From Setaria digitata (Eukaryota; Nematoda; Chromadorea; Rhabditida; Setariidae): a DNA stretch of 64,000 bases. The first letter of the stretch is position 1. Each line of letters begins with the position of its first letter. The notes beneath the pieces were generated by a model that made no database searches, had not been told where the DNA came from, and saw nothing but the letters and a program-made list of their open reading frames with translations. Location: the NCBI GenBank assembly GCA_003640385.1, contig RCAB01000101.1, positions 1-64,000 on the forward strand, given 5' to 3'. The position numbers and the translations under genes were made by a program. This document shows positions 1 through 29,932 of the stretch, piece after piece.

Positions 1-72
1 ACCGCTGCTACCACTACTGCTAACACTGCTGCTGCTACCACTGCTGCTGCTACCACTACTGCTACTGCAATA
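1..72. repeat. Imperfect CTG/CTA/CCA trinucleotide repeat
   Basis: The window opens with about 70 bases of CTGCTACCACTACTG-like triplets. All frames give low-complexity Ala/Ser/Thr/Val-type runs. It could be the edge of a coding repeat cut off by the window start, but nothing here decides that. Confidence 0.7.
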
Positions 73-1621
73 TTGTTGCTACTAACCATAGTTGGTGCTA
101 AAACAATAATGTTCATTAAGCTACTGTGCAAGTTACAATTTCAAGCCTGCGAATTGTTATCACAGATGGATTGATGATGTAAAACGAATAGATTTGACTT
201 CAATTATTGCTTTTTTCCCTCCCATCCCCAGTAATCTCTCAACAGTTAATACTATTTTCATCATTTCGCTCTAATAAACTCTTACTTTTAATTATTTCAT
301 CCCCATATTCAATTATTATTCTTTTTGTTCATTCATTCAGCATTAATACTAAAATTACTTTCGAAAACTATACAAATATTCTTTTTTCTCACTGCTAACA
401 AACTTTTAGGCAGAAAACAGAAAAGAGGAACAATCATCAGATATATCATATCATCTCTCATCATCATCATATCATCGTCAAATCCTGAAACTTCCCTTCT
501 CGCTTTTCTTTTCTTTTCTTTTTCTTTTTTCCCCCCCCTATTCCTACCACTCATTTAGGATGAAAATTTATGTGTATTTTCACTTTATATGTCTGAATTA
601 ATAGTCTCATTTTAAGATTTTACTTATTGAGATGTTTAATCATAGCTAGGCTTTTCATTTTATACATTCCCTACCAACGTCATATTCATACGCAGCCATA
701 CTTCATCCGTGACATCTACTACAGTTCAGTTACGTAAATTAGAAAACTCTTTGTCTTAAATTTAATCGTTTTTTCTTTTTTTTAGTAATCAGATACCATT
801 AACTTCTGCTGGTCATTTGAAAGAGATGGAGAGAGAGAAGGAAAGATATTCATGTTTGCCCGTAATGTGCGGGGCAGGGTAATAAATGTGGCTGGTTTGA
901 GATAGCACTACTGGGAGGGAAAGTAGTTAAAATGGAGTACTGAATTTGTTAAAATGAAGTTTAATTTGTTAATATCGTCTTCACAAAATGATTCCTTCCT
1001 TTTGTAAACTCAGAAGAGGAAAAAGAACCAAATTTAGAAATTATAAAATCAATATTGCTTACAAATTAAAAAAAAAACGAAAAACAATAAACAATTCTTA
1101 TAAAAAATGATGATCTTACTAAAATTTATGATATCCATAGAAATAAAATGATTAATTATTAAAGTGTTTATTAATTACTAATAACAAATTGTTAGTGACC
1201 GAGATAATCCACATTAGAGCTAATTCTCAAACAATAAACAAATCAGAGTATATTTTATTTATCAGTATCGGATAACCATCCCACAGTGTGGACATACAGA
1301 TATGGGCAGGAAGGAAGTGATGTGGAAAAAAAAAATTGTTAAATTAGTGAAAACATTTTGATTTATTTTAAATTTTATCGCTTTTATTATTGAAACGTAT
1401 CGTTTCTTTTTTTTTTTTTTTTCTTTCTTTCAAAAGAAATATTTCAAATTTAAAACGCAACTGAACTTCTATCTTCCCTCTCTTTTCCGTTCTTTTTTAA
1501 CATGTTGAAAATAAGAAAGGAGTGGTTAAAGGAATTTTTATGGCATGTAACTTTTACAGTTAAAAGTTTTCCTAATGTAATAATTGCCTTCAGAAGAGTA
1601 ACGTATGTATGTATGTTTATC

Positions 1622-1645
1622 TGTGTGTGTGTGTATGTGTGTGTG

Positions 1646-1712
<67 letters not shown>
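1622..1712. repeat. (GT)n microsatellite
   Basis: About 90 bases of nearly pure GT dinucleotide repeat with a few interruptions (GTAT, GCGT). The poly-Val/Cys and poly-His/Thr frames across it are artefacts of the repeat. Confidence 0.95.
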
Positions 1713-1715
<3 letters not shown>

Positions 1716-2420
1716 GCCTTCAAAGAATAGTTTCCATTAATGGAATGAGGAAGATTTTACAATGTTTTAGTATAAATGAAGGGAGAAGAAGAGTAGTTGG
1801 ATGATATTTGATTGTTCGAATTAGATATTACATCTCTATGTTTATTTCATCCCATCATTTTCTTTCTTCCCTTTTTTAATTTGAAAAAAAAAAGAACACG
1901 AAATTTAATTCCTGTTAAAATTACTATGTTCACGTTTGTAAGTTTCCTCCTTTTCATGAAGGTGAAATGAACAAAAAAACAAAAAAAAAAGCATTAAAAT
2001 ATATATAGATACCAATTGTACCGCACAACGATAACTGTTTAATCGCGAGTCGTAATATCTCAGGTTTTTTTTTTTTTTACAGTCATTACAATTCCCTTAT
2101 TAAGAGCTATTACTAGTAAGAACTGTCTGGAGTATATATATATCATATTTGATTTATCATGGAAAGCCTCGCTAAAGTTCACCATTGCATAGCGCTAGTA
2201 GGAGTTATTAAATAAATCTATAGTTAGTTAACTCTGAATACCGCTAAATGGGGATGAAATTTCCGGTAACTACTAGTGTAGCATGATAGTCCGAAAATCA
2301 GTGATAGTATATTGCTAAGGGAAAATTTTCAAGAATGGAAAAGAGCATCAAAGCGGATTAGATAAATCATTTAAGCCATCACTTCCATGTCCTTAATTTA
2401 TTCCTCAAATCTTGCACTCA

Positions 2421-2456
2421 AAAATTATGCAGCCCGTTATTGGGCCGCATAATTTT
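2421..2456. other. 36-nt perfect-arm hairpin
   Basis: Ten-base arms at 2421-2430 and 2447-2456 are exact reverse complements. Inside them, after a 2x2 internal loop, a CCC/GGG stem (2433-2435 with 2442-2444) closes a six-base loop. It is the strongest local foldback noticed in the first 9 kb. Function unknown: it could be a remnant of a small inverted-repeat element or a small RNA hairpin. Confidence 0.6.
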
Positions 2457-4820
2457 GCTGTGTGAGAGGATAAGTACCCGCTTCTCAGGTCCTGAGCGAT
2501 GATAACTTTTCCTTGCAACTCCTATTTATTTACAGCGCATTTTTCCATCATTCTCTTTGGTGTTACTTATCACTTATTCTTTATTATCTGTTGTTTATTG
2601 TTGTTGTCGCTGTTGTTTACTATTTACTTCCTTATGTCGTGTTTCGTCTACTTTTGTTATCATTGTTGCTTCTTTTGGATCTAGCTACTAGCTTAAGGGG
2701 GGGGGGGGGATGTGAACCAGCTTCATTAAGGGTCTTTAAAGTTGTTAAATAAATTAATTTTAGCCATTTGAAAAAGGATATGAAATGATTGATTAATTGG
2801 GTTTTGAACTGTTTTTTTTTTTTTTTTTTTCAAGATCGCTATTAGTGTCAAGTATGAGCATATCTTTGAATTACGATTAGCTTATCCCTTTTTTAATAGC
2901 AGAAGTTTTGTTTGTTAAATCAGACCAAGTATATTAATCAAACTTTTTTAAATTTTAAATTAAGCAAATTAGAAATTAATTGTATTTTCAATTTTTTCAG
3001 TCCATCTATTCGATTTTTCTCCTATTTAATTTTAAGCATATTTTTTTTCTCATCTACTAATTGCACTTTTGCTGCCCTTGAAATCACTGTTTCCCGTGAA
3101 CTCGAAGTAAATCGCTACTATGCATATTTCTCATTTAACCATGAATATTCCAAGGAACTTCCATATTTAATATGAATATGCTACGTTTGGTTGTCTATAT
3201 AAATGCTTCGGAAAGAAGTTCGATCGCTAGTAATGGAATTTCTTGACAGAGTTTAAAAAAAAGACAAGTTTCAAATAAAAATTGAAAATATCAGGAAATA
3301 TGCATTTTGGGAATATTTTTAAGTTAATCTAACAGCAAAGCAAATATTACGAAAGAAGATACAGGTGGAAATAAAGGCTCATTCTTCTTTGAAAACATAA
3401 CACAGCATGAGAACAATAATAATTCGATATTTTTCTTCTTTTTACAGTTCTTTATCTCCTTCTTTTCGCTCTCGTCTCTTTTCAATACAAGATTTTTTCC
3501 CGTTGTTTGCCGAAAAATGAAAACAGGAATGTATTTGGTTTTGCTGATTGATGCATAACACCGTATTATTTCATAGACTCTTTCATGAAATTATTATCTT
3601 TATTTTCAATTTTTTTTTTTATTTCAAAATTTTTTTTTTTTGTCGTCCCAAAAAAAAGAGAAGAAACGAAAATTTGTACAATACATGTAATTATTGTATC
3701 AATTTCAGGATGACTGATAATGAATGTTGTCGAGAATGGTATGTAATACACACACTGGTAGAAATAATATTTTGAAGAAGAATAAGATAATCAAATATAC
3801 AATCATGATTTTTTCATGTCTTACTTTATTATTAAATAAGAGACATTACATGATAAAAAGAAAGGAAAAAGAGTAAAATAGTAAAATGGTAAGGGAGAAA
3901 GTATGGTTATCTATAATGGAATAGTTGGATCGGACAGATTTTTAGCCAAAAGATTGTCATTAATACCTGGGTAAAACTCATCTGTTAAATCTATTGATCA
4001 GATTCTAACAAAATAGATTATCGATAATGTCTTCCATTTAGTCGGATATCGTTTTTTTTTTTTTTTTCAGCTTCGTGTGCTACAACTATGCCTTGCCTTC
4101 AATGTTTAAATGAAAGTTACTTTCTTAAAATCAGCTTTTAACAGCGGTATAAAACGTCTTATGGATTTCTTCGAATTTTCCCATCTCAATCCTGCTTGGA
4201 TGATTTGTTTTTGATTTTTATCTGGTCATCATATCATTATTATTTTTCATGCATTGCCTTTGTGAAGCCTAATATCTAAGTTTCACATATAAATTTCAGT
4301 ATAGACTAGCTTCTATTCAGTCTTATTTTGTAAAGTGCTAAGTTTGCATCCCCGTAGGTGTCTCATTTGATGGACTTTGAAAGATGTTCGGCATGCTTTT
4401 TTTTTTTTTTTTGATGTAAAATAGGAATATATGATGCTTAGCAGTAATGGTGATGATATTAACGGTATGTTGAATAGAGTTGTTCGTCAGATATTTTTAT
4501 CGGATCATTCATGATGCTTAACTCCCAAGATTATATTCTATTTTGAATTGTGGTTTATAGGTTGAGCAACAGCTATTAGATACAATGACCGTTATATAAC
4601 TGGAACACGACAGTTTTGACTTTTTATGCATGAAGATGGAAATAGGAATTGAAATAATGTTTTTTGTTTTTAAACTTATGTTTGCAGCTCTAGCTGACAT
4701 GTGTTGTTTTGCTTTAGGCAGAATGCAGTCGGCAGCTTGCCATAAATGAGAAAAATATGAGATTAGTTCTGAGATAGATGAGCTAATTTTGCATATTTGA
4801 AAGTGAAATTTAGATAATTG

Positions 4821-4845
4821 ATATATATATATATATATATATATA
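4821..4845. repeat. (TA)n microsatellite
   Basis: Twenty-five bases of pure AT alternation in AT-rich non-coding DNA. Confidence 0.9.
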
Positions 4846-5030
4846 GGCTTGCTTCAGACTTTAATATCTCAAGAAAATCAGTGAACTTGACTACTAAATA
4901 TACAATTAATTGGTGTTCGAATATACGCAACAGATATCCTTGATATTATACGATTATCTCGTTGTTGTCAAGTCATCCTGTTCTTGGACGATGATTTAAC
5001 AAAACCTTAATAATTTTTTGTTCTTTTCAG

Positions 5031-5139
5031 GTTAACACTGTGCGCACTTGTGCGTAGAAGAAACCGTAAGAGGACGGTGATATCTGCGAACACACAACTC
5101 GATTTTATTAAACTGTTTCACTGTTGCTCGAGTATTTAA
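5031..5139 (+). CDS. Possible terminal exon of an unidentified gene
   Basis: A good acceptor (TTCTTTTCAG, ending at 5030) is followed by one base and then 35 open codons to a TAA at 5137-5139. The peptide starts LTLCALV, followed by a basic cluster RRRNRKR, a pattern seen at the cytoplasmic side of single-pass membrane proteins. No upstream exon ending in the required phase 2 was found, and the nearest acceptor (4717) opens in the wrong phase. It may be chance; treat as a weak candidate. Confidence 0.2.
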
Positions 5140-6526
5140 TTAGCATTTCTATTAATTCCTTTCTTATCATCTAAAATCTTTCAAGTTTCTCTATCATCGT
5201 CACTGTCACGAAGTATGTTTTGTTTTTATTAATTATTTATTTATTTTTTTCAGGAAATATAATTTCAAATTTGAAATCCAACGAAAATTATTTGACATTG
5301 CGTTGCTTATTATCACAAGTATTTTGTGAGTAAAATTGCAAATTGAGAATTATGTGCTGCAACGTTATGTAAGTGGTAGCGTTGATAAAATTGGAAAAAT
5401 GAAAAGAATTATGCCATAATTGTTGGAAGATATTTATGCTAACTTGGAGCAAAAATGGCTGCTTTTTGTCTTAATAACGGAAAAAGAGGCATTTCAACAT
5501 GAATAGAAGGAAGAGGATGTTTGTCTGGCTAATGGATACGGGAAATTTCTCTAGAATCTTGTTATAAAATACAATAATCTTTCATTTTCGTCGAGCGTTA
5601 TGAGTCGTTCATCCATTCGGTGCTAATGCTTATTGATTATAGACTACATTTCTTTTGTTTGCACTTCAAAATTTTTTCTAGCTAGAGTTACGGAAGTGCA
5701 TTGGTTATTTGGTCTTTTTTCCTTTTGCTTTTTTTTTCTGGCTTTTAATGCTTTCAAAAGTATATACAATAAGTCAGCCCTTATTCCAGCACATCTCGAG
5801 ATGATTCGTCCAGTTAGGTTACATTTCGCGCACATCATGTTGCGCAGTTTTATTTAAAGGAAATTTTTTAAGTTTGGCTAATCTTTTCCTCATTTTTTAA
5901 TCGAACACTTATTCAAGTGTGCTGATCTGCGACTTATTGAACAAAAGTTTTTGGTATAATATAGGCTAGAATATCTTTTTCTCTTTGTCTGATATTTATC
6001 CCTTATTTTTTATCCTTAAAAGATGCTATTAATGTTAATTTATTTATTCTTAATTTATCATTTATTCTATTTTATGTAAATTAATCTTTTAAATTTCAGC
6101 AATGCACTTTAATTCATCAAGCATGTCTTTTTTTTTGTGAATTTTTTACTTGATTTAATTAGAGATTATTATTGTGATAAGTAATCTGTCAAAACAAGCG
6201 TTCCTTTCATTTCTTACTTCACCTGTTCCTTTTATTTGTTTAGTTTCCTGTCACGTCATTTGTCACACTAATGATTAGATTTCCAGTCTTTTTGATTCGT
6301 AAGGACAGTTTCATGTCGCATACTACTCTTAAAGAAAAATAAAAGGGATATTTGAGCCGCTTTCGTTTTGAATTTTAGAAGTGATGAATGAATTCCCACA
6401 ACGCTTAAATATACAAGTAACAGAGGATGTTTGCTAAGTTGGTATTTCTTTTTTTTTTTTTTTTTTCCAATACAGCACACGTCATTTTAAAAGTGAACGA
6501 ATGAATATTAAGATAAGGAAGAAGGA

Positions 6527-6683
6527 GAAGAATGTTGGAAATCGTTGCATTATCATTTGAAAGCTCAAAGAAATTTCTGAAGTTTGAAAGNTAAGATAAG
6601 ATAAGATAAGATAAGATAAGAAGAATGTAGGAAATCGTTGCATTATCATTTGAAAGCTCAAAGAAATTTCTGAAGTTTGAAAG
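6527..6683. repeat. 64-bp duplication flanking an N and an (ATAAG)n run
   Basis: Bases 6527-6590 recur at 6620-6683 with one mismatch. Between them lie a single N (6591) and a run of ATAAG repeats. The arrangement looks like two overlapping contig ends joined without merging. Confidence 0.8.
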
Positions 6684-8831
6684 TTTTGTTTTTCATGTAA
6701 CTTTTTATTGAAAGGGATAACAGGAATAATTTTTGTTAAATTTAAAAAAGAATGAAAATAAATTGATATTAGTTGTTTTTGCATTGATATAGCACTTGCA
6801 TTTTCATTTTTTAAACTAATATTTGGAATGTGAAGCTATTCAATATGAATATGAATTTATTTATGTGCGTATATGTTTTTTTTTTTTTTTTTTTGTTATA
6901 AAATTTGATAGAAAACTGAAATAGAATTTGAGGGAAGGGAATAGTTGTTATCATTTAAAGGTTTCCTTTCTTCTTCTTTTCCCTCTTCAATCATAATTAT
7001 TCATTCGTTCAGTTTTACCACACTTCTCATCAGAGAATGAGAGAGAAAAAAATATTTATAATTTGTATACCATTAACTGTTTGCATAAGAGTTTGTGTAG
7101 TATAATGCACTATAAGGTAAAAACTGATCACTTAGCTCATTAATTGCTTAGATGAGTAGTAGCTGAATTGAATTGTTTATCAGTTCTTCTGGTACTATAT
7201 TTTCAGTTTTTTTTTTTTTTTACTTTTAACAAAAATGATGATGTATTTATGAGAGAGAAGATAGTGATGCATATTTTTAATTTGAATTAAAACCAAACGA
7301 TTTAAAGTTATTTTTCCAGCATTTCCAGTTGTATTGTAAATTTCAATGAAATGAAGAAAATTTTTTCTTTTTCACCTAAGTAAGTTGTTAATCGAGTACT
7401 TGAAATAGTTGGAACCGTGTTTCAGTAACACAGTACAGGATAAAATTGAACAGTATTCAAAAATAAATTCAAGTAATGATTAAAGGAAGCACAATAGAAA
7501 TGATAAAATTCCAGCAGTAAATAACAATAGGAGGAGAATTTAAAGATGAAAGGAAGAGGGTATAAGAGTACGATGGATAGGAAGTGGAAATACGAAAGAA
7601 ATATACAAAGATATATGTAAATTTCCTCAATTTTTTTCTGTTTAAAATTTGTCTTGGTAGAAAGTGCATGATGATGATGACTAACGATAATGTGTGAACA
7701 TTGTGATGAGAGGATTCTCCGTGATAACGATAGAGAAAATTTGTCCTTTGTTAAATTTCTTGAAGTTCTATTTTTATCTTCATCGTAATTGATGAATGCA
7801 TTTCTACAATATGCAAGAGTGAAAAATAATTGGGAATGAAGTAAGAAATGAACAAAGGCAAAATTGAAACGGTATATGCATAGAAGATTTTTAAATTTTT
7901 AATTGCTTTTTTTTTTCTGTTTACAAATTTTTCTCTTTTTTCCTTAATCATAATTTGTTAATTTTCGAAGTGTCTACTAGTTTCGGTTGAATAAGCTGTT
8001 TTAATTGTATTTTAATTATCATACACCATATTTCACTTAACTAAATGGTTTTTTTTTTCATTCATTCAACAGTGGATGGATGCTAAATAATCTTTTCTTT
8101 AATTATTGTAAATTTGATTGCACGAATAGAGAATTCATCTATTTGTCTTTTGTTTATGGACATGATTATTGCAGTTGAAAACTTCCTCTACTAGTAATAA
8201 TGCCGTTAAATGTCAGGAATTGGAACCGGAGAACATCAATGAAAAGGATTTTTTTCTTTTGGAGGGGATAAATCGATAGCAAATTTCTCCCATTTAAATT
8301 TCTTTTCATGCAAAGATTTTTCTTCCTCTCATATCATTTAATATGTTTTATAATTCTTTTTTGTTTTTTCTTTTCTTTTTCATTTCTATTTTCTTTTTTT
8401 TTTGGTTGTACAAATTATTTAGGAACTAAGAACCATTAAAAATTTGGTTAAATTTAAGTAATTGTTTCATTTTCAAACTTATGCTGTACGATTGTCATTT
8501 GAACAAATTATCATTTCGATATTGTTTTTTTTTTTTTTTTTCCTTCTGCGGAATCTTTTGATTGACTTTGAGCCTTTTCATATTATCTTAGTAGATTGGT
8601 TCCCTACCCGATTCTTATTTGATTGAATACCACTTTAATTTTGATTTAATCATTGAGTCAGCAACTGATATAAGTGTTAAAAGATTTTGATTTAATTAAC
8701 AAGTAAAATCTGTAGACATCGGATTTAATAGTTCAGCAATTTGAACTATTTTAACATCATAATATAAGTGTCGTAAAAGCAGTAAATCATTTCTTTATTT
8801 CTGTTTTAACTGCCTTATATTTTCTCTTCAG

Positions 8832-8939
8832 ATTTGTATAAAGTTTTATTTATTTTCTCACTTAGATATATAAATATACGACAGTGAGCTATTACAGTGC
8901 CACGGGAAGGTGTGATTTGACGGGAATCTGGCGTAAAAA
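8832..8939 (+). other. Probable 5' UTR of the MRCK gene
   Basis: A pyrimidine-rich acceptor (TTTTCTCTTCAG, ending at 8831) precedes the start codon at 8940 by 108 bases, and no ATG lies in between. In nematodes such a site can serve cis-splicing of an upstream non-coding exon or spliced-leader addition. No partner donor was identified. Confidence 0.45.
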
Positions 8940-26851
<17,912 letters not shown>

Positions 26852-28372
26852 CTGTAACTTTCACAAAAAATTTTTACATTTTCCTCTACAGTTATTTGCT
26901 TCTTCAAGTTTGTTGTTTTTTTTAGTAGTACTTCACGAATTACATGATTCCATAGCTGTAGAGATGGTAAACTCTTTCAAATTTTGGTTAGAAGGTGTTG
27001 AATTTTCCCTGTGTGATTAACAAATTATTATGTACTTACGTCGAAGTTACTATTTATCATTTGTCATCGATATTTTGCAGCAGACATACATACCTTCTAG
27101 GAGAATACTCTGCCCAGTGTTTGGATGCAGACTTCTTTCCTCAAAAACCTAATTAACCCAAAAACTTATACTGTTGTTTACAGTACATCAGCTTATAAAT
27201 TTAAATTTAATTTCTTATGCGCTCTTCAGTGCTCCTCGTTACTTTTTTTTTTCTTTTTACTTGATTGAAATTTCAAGTTGTTTTTCTGAAAATTCTATCA
27301 CGAGCACACCGGCGCATATTGTTTTGATCGTCTTCTGATATGTTTATTTTTTGTTCGTAAAGAATGATGCTAATTTCGAAATCTATGCTAAGCCTTGTTT
27401 TAAAAATCTGGCCCGCCTTATGCATATTTTTTGATTTTACGGATGCTTTTATTCAATATCTTAATGAATAAGATGTTTAGACGAGAAACTGGGACCTAAA
27501 AATGAAAATTGCATAATTCAACCAGTTAATCATTCATTCTGGGTACTCAGTTAGTCATTATCTTTTTTTATTGGTTATTTCAATTCACTATAAATAAATC
27601 AAGCTGCTAATTGTACTGTGCTGCTCGTGTATTATTTATTTCACTTGATTCAGCTGTTTCTTTTTTTTTTTTTTTTTGCTTAAAGAATTCCTCTTCATCA
27701 TCTTTTGCCAAATTTTTTTTATTATGAGCTTTATGGTTGTTAAAATTATAGCGTCAATCGATCCATTGACCGATCAATTGGTGCTTCTTTTATTTTACTT
27801 GCGTAACACTACTTCCTTTTTGTTTTTTGTTTTTTGCTTAATATTGCATATCAGTTGTTATTCCACAAACTTTCCTTGCTTACTTTCTCGCCCTCTTTGC
27901 CCCTTTTTCTCTTTTCCTTCCCTCTATTATAAAATTTCAAAAGCTTTTTTTTTTCAACATTCTGAAATATGAAATTTACTATATTTTGATTTTGGACGAA
28001 ATGATGATTGTGTGGAGCCGAGACATGTTAGAGAGATGAAATTCTTGCCGTCAATTATACTTATATTTGAATATGAATATTTCCACCAATTTAATTTCAT
28101 CCAAAATTTTCACATTAATATGAATGATTTCGTTTTATTTAATCATCAGTTTTCTTTTTCTTTTTTCTATCTCTGTTCTGCTTGATCCGTTGCTTTCATA
28201 TGTAAGTCCGTTCGACCGGTTTTTAGAATTTTAGGAAAAGTTACTTTTCCTTCCAAATTTCTTGTACTTTCATTTTTATTGCGTTTTCTTTCACAATTCC
28301 TAATGATGATAAATGATATATGTGATGCTTAGCTTGGCTGCTATACTTTGATGTGTCCGTGTGTTCTATGTA

Positions 28373-28424
<52 letters not shown>

Positions 28425-29932
28425 TGTGTATGTTGTTTGTATTACGTACGTACGTGTGTAGGTATATGAAACGTTGTAGGAAAATTTGCATATATTTGTT
28501 GTTCAATTATCAGTTTCACTTTTTTGTGAATGGAAATTCAAAAAAGCAAATTCTCTTCTTAAAATTTCAAATTTCCGTAGTTATAAATAGAATCGTTTTG
28601 TCATATTTTTAAAAGTCATTTTGTCTGTCGTCGAAACCGTTGATTCCTTATCTTCCTTTATTGTATTAATTTTTGAATTTTAATTGTATTATGTATTGAT
28701 GATTTTTCTTTTTTTTGTGTTGTGTGTATCTACGGAAATTTTTTTTCCTCTCCTTCTCCCCTCTTCAACTGTTTTCTTGTTTTCATAAAATATGTTTTGT
28801 ACTGTTTTTCTTTCAGTTTTTCATTTTCGTATTTTAATTATCTTTTCTTTTTTTCTTTTTGGTTTGACAAATTTGTTTCACAGCGCTTACAATTTATATA
28901 ATGTAATTTTCTTTTCAGTTTTTTGCTTTTGTTTCAAATACAAATAATGAAAAAAAAAGGAATGTGAGGAAATTTGAGACATTATTTATATATGTATTTA
29001 ATATATATTTAAAAAGGTCATAAAGTTGAATAGCTGAAACGAACATTATATTTCAAATAAAACAGTAGCGTTTACACGTTCGGCTTTTACAATGGCTTGT
29101 AAAATTATGATACCTATGAAAGCATTAATTTTATAGTAATGAACATAGCGCATGGTATGAGTGAGATTTGTCATGAATCTATTAGCATACAATTTTCCAT
29201 ACTGTTCATATGATGACAAAATTATGTCGAATAGTCGGTTTATAGCCTGATTTCATTCACTGTGGTCTGTATTTTTAGCTTTAAATTCATTTAATGAGGC
29301 TTTTTTTCTGTTTAAAATCTTTCGAAATTCTTTCATGAATACAACAATACTTAGAGAACAATCATTATTCCATCACAAATATTTTGTCTTTGCTAAAATA
29401 TTTTACAGTTTTGTGAGAGTTTGAATGAAGCTCTCTCGGTAAGTAATTCGAAGTATTCTAGTGAAATCATCTATGACACATTCACATAGCACTCATTGCT
29501 CGTGCAGTGAAATGAAAGAAAATTTTAATCACTTTTAAAATTGTGCTAAATATTGAAGAAAGTAATGGAATAGTAATTTAGAATAAACTGAAAAAGTTAG
29601 GGGGGGGGGGCATATTTAGAGTAGAGAAATGGAGATCGGCATTTTGTTATGAGATAATTGATATACAAAATTGGATTGATTAACAATATTTTAGTACAAA
29701 AGTTCAGCATTACTTCATTGCAGGGTTTATGAATAGCAGCAATTTTTTTTTTTTTTGTCATTAACAACCCTAAGGATCAGTTTTTATTTCCAGAACTGTT
29801 TTAAAATTTATAAATCAAATCGATTCATTGTAGCCTAAGGATTTTTTTTTTCTTTTTTCTTTCGTGCTAGGAAAAGATAATAGTAATTTTACTCCTCTAA
29901 TATATTTATATACATATAATTGATTGTAATCT
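26852..29932. other. Intergenic stretch after the MRCK stop
   Basis: AT-rich, with a (GT)n array near 28.4 kb, many poly-T tracts and open frames such as 27676-27972 made of Phe/Leu runs. It presumably holds the MRCK 3' UTR. No coding exon was supported on either strand. Confidence 0.5.
28379..28431. repeat. (GT)n microsatellite
   Basis: About 50 bases of TG dinucleotide repeat with two GTAT interruptions, downstream of the MRCK gene. Confidence 0.95.

Larger units (their letters stand above)
73..8831. other. Long AT-rich stretch, no firm gene
   Basis: This stretch holds poly-T tracts, a (GT)n array, a (TA)n array, one strong hairpin and one N-containing duplication, each listed separately. 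Short open frames such as 2912-3175 (+) have no recognisable domain. A possible terminal exon at 5031-5139 (+) is listed separately with low confidence. The stretch may include the promoter and outlying 5' exons of the MRCK gene that follows, but no promoter element could be identified. Confidence 0.5.

Noticed and set aside
1502..1804. 100-codon plus-strand frame
   Set aside because: It is open only because of the (GT)n microsatellite; the poly-Cys/Val stretch is an artefact.
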